A stretch of DNA of 5,507 nt from CANJJB01 sp964449295 (GCA_964449295.1 CAYUZN010000118.1:1-5507); one strand, 5' to 3'. Positions 1 through 5,507 are shown, numbered from the stretch's first letter. Notes: generated by a model not told the origin, from the letters alone. Numbers and translations: made by a program.

Positions 1-2
1 AT

Positions 3-107
3 ACAGTACACTACAATCATTTGCTTGGTTCGGCATTATCTCTTATTCCTCTTGCAAAACCGATTGTTCGTTTAGCTCAGGGTATTATTTTCAATATCAG
101 AGGATAA
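3..107 (+). CDS. 3' end of an unidentified protein gene (5'-truncated by the window)
   Basis: An open frame enters from the left edge and stops at TAA 105-107, giving the last 34 residues of a protein. The tail is hydrophobic to amphipathic (HLLGSALSLIPLAKPIVRLA, then GIIFNIRG) and looks like protein rather than random translation, since leucine, isoleucine and alanine alternate with a few basic residues. The other two forward frames are less protein-like, and one of them stops near 77. I do not recognise the family. The segment could be a membrane-proximal or lipid-contacting helix, but that is inference from composition alone. The stop is followed 14 bases later by the long inverted repeat at 122-185, which fits the end of a transcription unit. 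The gene's start and domains lie outside the window. Confidence 0.45.
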   Translation, partial: TVHYNHLLGSALSLIPLAKPIVRLAQGIIFNIRG

Positions 108-121
108 ATCTGAGTGATATA

Positions 122-185
122 CCCAATAAAGCTGGAAATCTGGCTTTTGGCACTGTCGAAAAGCCAAATTTCCAGCTTTATTGGG
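122..185. terminator. Long near-perfect inverted repeat, probable terminator or palindromic repeat element
   Basis: The left arm 122-148 (starting CCCAATAAAGCTGGAAAT) pairs with the right arm 159-185 over 27 positions with one mismatch (C140 against A167). The loop is 10 bases (149-158). As RNA this would be a very stable hairpin between the stop at 107 and the sufE start at 238. A terminator role for the upstream gene is likely by position. There is no run of T directly after the right arm (GGGGATACATAAAA follows), so it is not a textbook intrinsic terminator. It could instead be a copy of a dispersed palindromic repeat or an mRNA-stabilising structure. The dyad is seen directly; its function is inferred. 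Confidence 0.6.
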
Positions 186-237
186 GATACATAAAATAAT
201 AGTATCTTGGAACTTTTATAGTGATTATAATAAAAGC

Positions 238-672
238 ATGAACTTTGAGTCGTGTTTAAATAAGCAACAGGCCTTAAAAGAGCTCTTTTCGACCTGCCTA
301 ACTGCTGAGGCTAAATACCAAAAAATCATTCAATTGGGACAGCAGCTGCCTTCTTTGAGAGAAGACTTGCATACCCCTGATAACCTTGTTGAAGGGTGCC
401 AAAGCGTGATGTATTTATCATCAACTTATAAAAATGGGTGCATGATCTTTGAAGTTTATTCTGAAGCCCTTATCTCTAAAGGACTTGCGGCTATATTGTT
501 ATTTATTTACAATGAAGAAGCGCCAGAGACCATCTTAAAATGCCCTCCTACGGTGCTCTCAGAGCTAGGAATCCAGCAAACCCTCACTCCTGGCAGATCA
601 AACGGCCTTTTTAACCTCTATCTCAAAATGAAGCAAAAGGCACTAAAAGAGCTATCTTCAAATAATTTTTAA
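238..672 (+). CDS. sufE: SufE-family cysteine desulfurase sulfur acceptor
   Basis: This 144-residue protein matches SufE over its whole length (E. coli SufE is 138 residues). SufE takes persulfide sulfur from the cysteine desulfurase SufS onto its own active cysteine and passes it to the SufBCD scaffold for Fe-S cluster assembly in the cytosol. The acceptor cysteine is Cys54 in VEGCQS, equivalent to Cys51 of E. coli. The later family blocks are also present: SEALISKGLAAIL (Glu76 where E. coli has Asp74) and LTPGRSNGLF (Arg120, equivalent to Arg119). ATG 238 is chosen because the family homology begins just after it. The frame is open back to a TTG at 181, but that start would lie inside the right arm of the 122-185 hairpin and add 19 residues with no family match. 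No clear Shine-Dalgarno sequence precedes ATG 238. No SufS or SufBCD gene is in view. Confidence 0.9.
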   Translation: MNFESCLNKQQALKELFSTCLTAEAKYQKIIQLGQQLPSLREDLHTPDNLVEGCQSVMYLSSTYKNGCMIFEVYSEALISKGLAAILLFIYNEEAPETILKCPPTVLSELGIQQTLTPGRSNGLFNLYLKMKQKALKELSSNNF

Positions 673-733
673 TCATTAGTCTATAAGATTAAGAGAGTTA
701 GTCGCAGATACTATCTAACTTAGACTCAATTAT

Positions 734-763
734 TTGACACCCCTATATAAATTATGTTAAGAT
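734..763 (+). promoter_or_regulatory. Sigma70-type promoter for the 908-residue protein gene
   Basis: TTGACA at 734-739 is a perfect -35 box. Eighteen bases later is TAAGAT at 758-763, a 4/6 match to TATAAT, preceded by TG at 755-756 in the extended -10 position. The surroundings are very AT-rich. Transcription would begin near 770, leaving a leader of about 23 bases with AAGGAA at 779-784 as ribosome binding site for ATG 793. The rest of the 673-792 gap holds only a weak 6-bp inverted repeat (AGTTAG 696-701 with CTAACT 715-720). The promoter is inferred from motif and position. Confidence 0.6.
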
Positions 764-792
764 TATATTAAATATATTAAGGAATTGTTAAT

Positions 793-3519
793 ATGTCTTA
801 TATAAATCCTAATGACTCTAGCTTTAAAGGTAGTAACTATTCTAATTCTCCCTCACTAACTCCTGAACAAGCTCAAAAAATTATCGAAGATCTTTTTCAA
901 GATCTTGTGATTAATCAAACTCAATACCCCAATTACATTGAACTAGTCGGCATCATCAATACTATTCGAGGAAAGGTCTATGACCCTGCTAACGTTGGCA
1001 TATTAGATGATCTCGTCAAACAAGCCAAAGAAGTTTTAGGAAAAGGGGGCGTAGATCCTGGAGTTCCACTCACAGATGATCAAAAAGCTGCGCTAGAACG
1101 CTATAAAGAAGCGCAAGCTGCTTTAGATGAATTAAAGCAAAAAATGGAAGACCTTCCTAATCAAATCAGCAAGCTAGAAGCTTTAATTAAAAAATTACTA
1201 GAAGAACTCAAAAAATGTGAAGAGCAGTTAGATGAATTAACAGGCTCTGCTTTAACACAAGCAAAAGAGCTCTATGAGACACTCTCACAACAACTCTCAG
1301 AAGCTCAAGAAAACCTCGATTTCTTAAACAATGAATACAACGATCTTGCAAAAACACAAACAACTCTTTTAACAGACCTCTCACGCTATATGCAAGATAT
1401 TGAACGTTTAAAAGAAAGCATCTTAAATGGAACTCCTGCTGAAACTGAACAATTACTTAAAGATTTAGAAGCTCTTACTAAAGAATTTAAACAAAAGCTA
1501 TCTGACTACACTAACGCGTTTAATGAAGATAAAGCCAATTTTGAGCGCAATCAAACATCACTGAATGACTCTCTTAACGGACTTTCAAAAGATCTTAAAC
1601 GCCTGCAAGAACTGGTAAATGTTCTTCCTCCTGAAGAAGAACCTGTGATTCCAGGTGCTCCTGCAAAACCAACAGGCAATGAAACTGCAGATCAGGCAGC
1701 TAAAAAAGCCAATGATTACTTTGAATATTTAGCAGCACATTACATAGAGCTTGGGCTTTCCTATGATGAGTATAAGATTCTTGTCACACAGTTAAATGGT
1801 CTTAGGGTGTCTATTCTCAATATGAGTCCAGCCGATAGACAAGCTGCTCTAGAGAAAGCCTACGAAAGTATTTGCCCTCTTTCCGAGGAGGCAAGACTGG
1901 CTAAAAAAGCGTTTGATGACGTCAAAAAAATCTTGGATGCGCTTAAAAACATCACAGATCCTGCAGCTCTAAAAAGCCTTATCGATGAACTGAAAAAACT
2001 ACTAGAAGAATGTCAAGGAAAACCAGGAGCAGATAATTATCAGACTCTTCTCACATCTTTACTTAATCTAGAATCAGCTCTTAATGCATTGTCAGGAAAT
2101 TCCAGCTCTTATCTCTCAGAAATTCAAAAATTCGTCTCCCAAATTGAAGCGCTCAACACAGCTATCAAACAAGAATCAAATGCTCAAATGCGGCAAGATC
2201 TTCTCTCTCAGATCAACTCTCTTGTCATTCAAATGCAATCCTACATGCAAAACAATTCAATTTCTGTAGAAGCTCTGAGCCAAGAAATTAAGAGTCTGAC
2301 TGATAATTTGCAAAAGCTTAAATTAGACATTCGAGACTTAAGACGAGAGACAGGACTTGCTCCTCCTTTTGACGATGACAAAGGGCAAGACATGTATTTT
2401 GACTTTGGTATTTTCCAAAATGATATCCAACAATTTGTCGATGCTAGCACAACTCCTCCCTCATTTAGAATGGAGGCCTTTAAAGCCTATCTCGATGATT
2501 TATTTGCAAGACTGGGAGAAGCAGGCATTAACAAACTCTTCCTCTCTTTTGCTCAGCTAGCAGATATTGAGTATCTATCTGGAAATACAACAATTCCTCC
2601 AGGAAAAGACGCCACAGACAGAGACACCATTTTACAACTTTTTAACATCTCAGCCAGTTGCGGTCTTGCACCTGATGAAATCTTTAAACAATTTATCGAA
2701 AGTGCTCGTGACAACAATTGTGAAATCAACCTCTCTATCGGTGGAGAAAGAGCCACTGTCGAGAATTTTGCTATAGGTAGTGATCCAAAAGCTTCTGCTA
2801 ATATCATGTTTGAATTCATGAAAAAATACAACATCGCCTCGATTGATATCGATATTGAAGGCGCACCTGTTGAAGCTGTTAATCGCAACCCTGAAGGATT
2901 CCAACAATACTTCAAAGAACTTCACAGACTTCTCCAAGAAGAAGGTGCTGGAAGAAAAGTCTTGTTAACGCCTCTGGCTGACTGGACACATGCTGCCTAT
3001 GATCCGAATGCCTCTTACCCCAACACATCAGCAGCTAGCATAGAATCTCTATTCTTTGACAGAAACGGCAACTCTATCTTCAGAGATATGTTCGACGGCC
3101 TTAATCTCATGACCTACTCAGCCTCTCAATACTACCTTGAGGCGAGCCACAACACGTGGGGTATTGAGCAGTGGATTGACCTTATCGGAGGCCCACAGTT
3201 TGCTTACATGATTTCAATTGGACTTGAGGATAATATCCCTTACAATACACCAGGTGGCAATGCGACTCCAGACAGCAACTACGAGATCAAACCAGGATCA
3301 ACAGCAGGCGAGGGAGCAGCTCAAGTCTTCCTACAACTCGTAGCTCAGCTCATGAAAGATGGCTATCTCTCCCCCGATGCTCAAGGTCCAGACTATGGCC
3401 TTGGAAAAACCTTCGGATGGCCTGACAACAGCCGAGATGACACCTACCATGGCATTAATAACTTCATGAAAGATTACATGGAATACTTAAAAGATTTCTC
3501 TCCTAAAGAATATCTCTAA
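793..3519 (+). CDS. Large coiled-coil protein with C-terminal GH18-like (chitinase-fold) domain; candidate secreted effector
   Basis: The 908-residue protein has a strong ribosome binding site (AAGGAA, 8 bases before ATG). The N-terminus is rich in Ser, Asn and Tyr and has no hydrophobic signal peptide or membrane segment. In order there are a helical module (about 25-82), a Gly/Pro linker (83-95), a long Glu/Lys/Leu/Gln-rich coiled coil (96-275), a Pro-rich linker (279-296), a second helical region (297-520) that opens with a diverged copy of the first module, and a GH18-like region (about 533-900). The GH18 hallmarks are SIGG at 648-651, IDIDIE with Asp685, Asp687 and catalytic Glu689, and MTY at 773-775. 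Deviations are Ala682 in place of the first Asp of DxxDxDxE and Ser776 in place of Asp after MTY. GH18 enzymes cut beta-1,4 GlcNAc bonds in chitin or N-glycans; non-catalytic lectin-like members also exist. Type III secretion to the host is inference from the leaderless N-terminus and likely organism. Confidence 0.8.
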   Translation: MSYINPNDSSFKGSNYSNSPSLTPEQAQKIIEDLFQDLVINQTQYPNYIELVGIINTIRGKVYDPANVGILDDLVKQAKEVLGKGGVDPGVPLTDDQKAALERYKEAQAALDELKQKMEDLPNQISKLEALIKKLLEELKKCEEQLDELTGSALTQAKELYETLSQQLSEAQENLDFLNNEYNDLAKTQTTLLTDLSRYMQDIERLKESILNGTPAETEQLLKDLEALTKEFKQKLSDYTNAFNEDKANFERNQTSLNDSLNGLSKDLKRLQELVNVLPPEEEPVIPGAPAKPTGNETADQAAKKANDYFEYLAAHYIELGLSYDEYKILVTQLNGLRVSILNMSPADRQAALEKAYESICPLSEEARLAKKAFDDVKKILDALKNITDPAALKSLIDELKKLLEECQGKPGADNYQTLLTSLLNLESALNALSGNSSSYLSEIQKFVSQIEALNTAIKQESNAQMRQDLLSQINSLVIQMQSYMQNNSISVEALSQEIKSLTDNLQKLKLDIRDLRRETGLAPPFDDDKGQDMYFDFGIFQNDIQQFVDASTTPPSFRMEAFKAYLDDLFARLGEAGINKLFLSFAQLADIEYLSGNTTIPPGKDATDRDTILQLFNISASCGLAPDEIFKQFIESARDNNCEINLSIGGERATVENFAIGSDPKASANIMFEFMKKYNIASIDIDIEGAPVEAVNRNPEGFQQYFKELHRLLQEEGAGRKVLLTPLADWTHAAYDPNASYPNTSAASIESLFFDRNGNSIFRDMFDGLNLMTYSASQYYLEASHNTWGIEQWIDLIGGPQFAYMISIGLEDNIPYNTPGGNATPDSNYEIKPGSTAGEGAAQVFLQLVAQLMKDGYLSPDAQGPDYGLGKTFGWPDNSRDDTYHGINNFMKDYMEYLKDFSPKEYL

Positions 3520-3546
3520 GAGCTAGGGGAAAAACTACCCCTCTTT
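3518..3546. terminator. Small hairpin between convergent genes, probable shared terminator
   Basis: AGGGG (3525-3529) pairs with CCCCT (3538-3542) around an 8-base A-rich loop. Alternatively AAGAG (3518-3522) pairs with CTCTT (3541-3545), with GGG/CCC stacked inside. A short T run (3544-3546) follows on the plus strand, and a TTTTT run lies in the loop when read on the minus strand. The hairpin fills the 25-bp gap between the stop of the 908-residue gene (3517-3519) and the stop of the LRR gene (3545-3547), overlapping both, so it could end transcription from both sides. It is short and its T tract weak. Confidence 0.5.
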
Positions 3547-4816
3547 AACCGTCGCTGCCCTCAAATGAAAGGTCTCTCTCGACCTCTAGAGCATGCTGAA
3601 GTTCTATAAGCACAGGTCCTTTATAACCTGGCCCTTGAGACGCTTTTCTTAACCAGTCCATCTGATCGTCATTCCAACCCTTTAAATGAACCTCACAGCT
3701 ACTTGGTAATGATAAAATATCTGCTGGGAGCTGTTCTAAACCCTTACATTCAGAAAGATTAAGTTCTTCCAATTGTGTGAAATCTTTTAAAGGCGGCAAG
3801 CTTCTGAGGTTAGGGCACTTAGATAGATCTAATTTTGTTAAAGCTGGACAATCTATCCCTGGCATAATTTGGAACGAAGAGCAGGTCTCTATACGCAGTA
3901 TCTGTAAAGAAGAAACTCCGCTACACTCAATTGTTTCCAATTGAGAGCAATCTGCTATGTGCACTCTAGTTAATTTGGAATTATCTTTTATTACCCCATG
4001 TTTAACTCCATGGCACGATTCAATGTCTACTTCCTCTAAACCTGGGAAAATGCTTAGATCCAGTCTTTCGATAGCAGGGCAGTCCTTAATAAAGAAGATT
4101 TTCAATCCTTTACAATTGTCTAAACTCGTCATCGTCTCAAATTTAGGGCACCTTCCAATATGTAGACTTTCCAGAAGCACGTTATTAGAACTTGAATTAG
4201 ACACCTTTGTAAGATTCGGACATTCATACAGTGCCAACCTCCTCAAGTATTTAAATGATTTTAAATCTGGAAAGTCAGTAGCGGTATAACCAAAAAGCTG
4301 GAGGTCGTTTAAATCGGGATAGTTTAACTCAGGGATAACAGCAAACTTTACAGAAGATTCAATTTGAATTTGTGTCATATGTATCGGTAACATTGGAAAA
4401 AAAGAAAGCTCAGGACAACCAGAAATAGTAATACTAACCAAATGTTGGAATTCCCTGAAATCTGGCAAAGAAATCAGCTTGTCACATCGTTGGAAACTAA
4501 TTCCCGTCATTCTGGACCGAAGGCTGTCAAAATCAAAAACCCAGGTTGGAAAAGATGTAAGACCCGAAATATTATCCAGTGTTAAAAAGCTACCTTTTTG
4601 GCTCAAAAAATTGAAAATTTTATTCTGTAGGCCTTCCCTTATGGTTTTTTCCACAGGTAATATACCTTGTTCAAAAACCCAAGAGGTAAACTTATCTTTA
4701 TAATCTTCTTCTGAATAAAAACGACCATCTTCAACTGCTATTCTTTTGTTACCATTTTCCTCAGCTGAAAAAACAGGATATCGTAGAAGACCGTTATATT
4801 TAGATAGGTTATCCAT
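3545..4816 (-). CDS. Leucine-rich-repeat protein with possible U-box-like N-terminus; candidate effector
   Basis: The 423-residue protein starts at ATG 4816-4814 with AAAGGA (4821-4826) four bases upstream, a short but usable spacing. Residues 78-380 are LRRs of about 22-24 residues of the cysteine-containing type, LxxLxIxxCxxLxxLP. The repeat cysteines fall at 111, 134, 199, 223, 246, 268, 290, 312, 334 and 357. The LRR ends in PSSCEVHLKG (371-380) and a GPGYKGPVLIEL segment (395-406). These resemble the end of the LRR in IpaH/SspH-type effectors, but no E3 catalytic domain follows. Residues about 10-72 weakly resemble a U-box: PVF at 14-16, VEDGRFY at 28-34, Trp46, Pro54 and a closing helix to 71. 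There is no signal peptide or membrane segment. LRRs bind proteins, and bacterial proteins of this build often act inside host cells. LRR identity is secure; the U-box and effector readings are inference. Confidence 0.85.
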   Translation of the reverse strand: MDNLSKYNGLLRYPVFSAEENGNKRIAVEDGRFYSEEDYKDKFTSWVFEQGILPVEKTIREGLQNKIFNFLSQKGSFLTLDNISGLTSFPTWVFDFDSLRSRMTGISFQRCDKLISLPDFREFQHLVSITISGCPELSFFPMLPIHMTQIQIESSVKFAVIPELNYPDLNDLQLFGYTATDFPDLKSFKYLRRLALYECPNLTKVSNSSSNNVLLESLHIGRCPKFETMTSLDNCKGLKIFFIKDCPAIERLDLSIFPGLEEVDIESCHGVKHGVIKDNSKLTRVHIADCSQLETIECSGVSSLQILRIETCSSFQIMPGIDCPALTKLDLSKCPNLRSLPPLKDFTQLEELNLSECKGLEQLPADILSLPSSCEVHLKGWNDDQMDWLRKASQGPGYKGPVLIELQHALEVERDLSFEGSDG

Positions 4817-4830
4817 AAAATCCTTTGTAT

Positions 4831-4852
4831 GTTAGAGTTATCGGGTTAGAGT
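4831..4852. repeat. Short direct repeat upstream of the LRR gene
   Basis: GTTAGAGT occurs at 4831-4838 and again at 4845-4852, with starts 14 bases apart, directly upstream of the LRR gene's ribosome binding site and over its candidate -10 region. Such a pair could be an operator or a small tandem-duplication scar. Chance is also possible for an 8-bp repeat. Confidence 0.35.
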
Positions 4853-4864
4853 ATCCCAAATCAA
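4837..4864 (-). promoter_or_regulatory. Weak candidate promoter for the LRR gene
   Basis: Read on the minus strand, TTGATT (4864-4859) is followed after 16 bases by GATAAC (4842-4837). Each is a 4/6 match to the sigma70 consensus. Transcription would begin about 15 bases before the ATG, just upstream of the AAAGGA site. The match is weak, and read-through from the CBS-domain gene upstream on the same strand is an alternative. Confidence 0.25.
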
Positions 4865-4879
4865 CTATTTTAAAACCAC

Positions 4880-5038
4880 CTAAAGAATTTTCCACTTTGA
4901 AATATTACGCTCTTTTGTATGATTAAAAACAGCTTTTAACGTACTGACAAGCAGCGATTTACCAAAGCGTCTGGGACGAGATAGAAAATAGTATTTCCCC
5001 TCATTTAGATCTAAAACACTGTTCTCACAGAAATTGTC
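4880..5038 (-). pseudogene. Remnant of an AAA-ATPase-like (PF09820-type) gene, Walker A region only
   Basis: In the minus-strand frame ending at TAG 4882-4880, the 52 codons back to an in-frame stop at 5041-5039 contain LNEGKYYFLSRPRRFGKSLL (5008-4949) and then VSTLKAVFN. This is the hallmark N-terminal block of the AAA-ATPase-like family, whose full-length members run to about 500 residues and often carry a PD-(D/E)XK nuclease-like C-terminus. The GKS of the P-loop is at 4963-4955. The fragment has no ATG, GTG or TTG start, loses the family pattern after about 5 more residues, and stops. Its upstream end overlaps the end of the CBS-domain gene in another frame. It therefore cannot be a working gene; it is a leftover of an inserted and largely deleted copy. 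The family assignment is from memory of the motif, which is distinctive. Confidence 0.75.
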
Positions 5039-5507
5039 TTAGCGCTCAAAAAAGAGATTTCTTCAACGACAAGCTCGAATTGATCAATACGCACACACTC
5101 TCCAACGGAGGGATTATGTCCCAAAAGTTTTGTGACAAGTTCATCTAGCGTCTCAACACCATGAGAGTCGAGATGCACTTGATATTCTTCATTAAACTCG
5201 GTAATTTTTGTCTCTCCAGGAAATGTTCTATCGACAACGACATGGTGCATTTTAGGAACAATTTCCTCAAAAGACATCCACTCATCTGATTGACCAAAAA
5301 TTCCATCGACGATTTCATCTAGTGTTAAAATTCCTGTTGCATGGCCTGCTTCATTGAGCACGACGGCAACGCTCTGATTATTACGCTGAAATTGTTTTAA
5401 GATCACGATAACAGACTCTTTTTCTGTGATAAACCAAGGCGGTTTAGCGTACTCTCTAATTCTCTTATTATCTGCTTGACGTAGGAGATCTCGAGGGTAG
5501 GCAATGG
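5011..5507 (-). CDS. C-terminal part of a CorC/HlyC (CNNM-type) CBS-domain membrane protein, 5' end outside the window
   Basis: The frame is open from the right edge to TAG 5013-5011, giving the last 164 residues of a gene that begins beyond 5507. An internal GTG at 5406-5404 is not the start, because good family sequence continues upstream of it (AYPRDLLR, then PPWFITEKESV). First comes the second half of a CBS pair: LKQFQRNNQSVAVVLNEAGH (about 5400-5341), then TGILTLDEIVDGIFGQ (5337-5290), the typical end of the CBS module in this family. Then follows the transporter-associated CorC/HlyC domain (about 5260-5014), with VDRTFPGETKITEFNEEY, a GVETLDELVTKLLGHNPSVG block and a closing strand ISVRTVF. 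Full-length relatives (about 400-440 residues) have N-terminal membrane helices of the DUF21/CNNM type and are linked to Mg2+ or Co2+ transport; CBS domains bind adenosyl nucleotides. Chlamydiae carry such genes. The C-terminus looks complete despite the adjacent ATPase remnant. Confidence 0.85.
   Translation of the reverse strand, partial: IAYPRDLLRQADNKRIREYAKPPWFITEKESVIVILKQFQRNNQSVAVVLNEAGHATGILTLDEIVDGIFGQSDEWMSFEEIVPKMHHVVVDRTFPGETKITEFNEEYQVHLDSHGVETLDELVTKLLGHNPSVGECVRIDQFELVVEEISFLSAKTISVRTVF

Noticed and set aside
226..231. TATAAT as a -10 box for sufE
   Set aside because: It ends 6 bases before the ATG, so transcription would start at or within the start codon, and no -35-like hexamer lies 16-18 bases upstream.
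181..237. N-terminal extension of SufE from a TTG at 181
   Set aside because: The TTG lies inside the right arm of the 122-185 hairpin, has no ribosome binding site, and adds 19 residues with no SufE similarity. ATG 238 gives the usual family length.
888..907. Two AAGATCTT octamers, palindromic, close together in the start of the 908-residue gene
   Set aside because: They lie within coding sequence in a Leu/Gln/Asp-rich stretch (LFQDL) and are explained by repeated codons; no regulatory role can be supported.
1141..1620. Repetitive Lys/Glu/Leu-rich DNA that might be read as tandem repeats
   Set aside because: Coiled-coil heptad composition explains it; I found no exact tandem DNA repeat.
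2084..2776. Plus-strand alternative frames of 61-69 codons inside the 908-residue gene
   Set aside because: They are out-of-frame shadows with no recognisable protein pattern and no ribosome binding site that stands out.
2241..2937. Overlapping minus-strand open frames of 69-120 codons inside the 908-residue gene
   Set aside because: They are antisense to the GH18-like region, lack family patterns, and the plus-strand frame carries clear domain motifs.
3957..4703. Plus-strand open frames antisense to the LRR gene
   Set aside because: The minus strand encodes regular LRRs over the whole stretch. The antisense frames show no motif and result from the repetitive composition.
4883..4912. Short frame following the ATPase remnant (reading on towards GGFKIVDLGYSNPITL) as a continuation by frameshift
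   Set aside because: It lacks the family's expected continuation after the Walker A helix and has stops close by on both sides, so a frameshifted continuation cannot be supported.
1..5507. CRISPR arrays, tRNA or rRNA genes, transposase genes
   Set aside because: No regularly spaced repeats, no tRNA-like cloverleaf and no transposase motifs were seen in the window.

Overview
The window looks like a low-GC genome segment from an intracellular, host-associated bacterium. A chlamydia-related organism (Chlamydiota outside the genus Chlamydia) fits best. The evidence is a leucine-rich-repeat (LRR) protein of eukaryotic style, a very large leaderless coiled-coil protein with a glycoside-hydrolase-18-like C-terminus, and a remnant of the AAA-ATPase-like family that is frequent in amoeba symbionts. 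The taxonomic placement is inference. No rRNA or other marker gene is present, and other amoeba-associated bacteria such as Legionella relatives are not excluded.

Layout, left to right. Bases 3-107 hold the 3' end of an unidentified plus-strand gene. A near-perfect 27-bp inverted repeat (122-185) follows. A SufE-family sulfur acceptor gene (238-672) lies in the same direction. A 120-bp AT-rich gap carries a good sigma70-type promoter. It drives a 908-residue protein (793-3519) with a duplicated N-terminal module, a long coiled coil, a second helical region and a C-terminal GH18-like barrel that keeps the catalytic DxDxE residues. It converges, across 25 bp and a small hairpin, on a minus-strand gene (3545-4816). 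That gene encodes an LRR protein with a possible U-box-like N-terminus and an IpaH-like end of the LRR. Upstream of it (4880-5038, minus) is a startless fragment of an AAA-ATPase-like gene with its Walker A motif. At the right edge (5011 to beyond 5507, minus) is the C-terminal part of a CorC/HlyC (CNNM-type) CBS-domain membrane protein.

The genes do not form one pathway. SufE and the CBS protein are housekeeping-type genes. The 908-residue protein and the LRR protein between them look like accessory, host-interaction genes, and the degraded ATPase fragment suggests past insertion and decay in this interval. The most interesting items are the coiled-coil/GH18-like protein as a candidate secreted effector, the U-box-like/LRR protein as a candidate host ubiquitin-pathway effector, and the hidden ATPase remnant.
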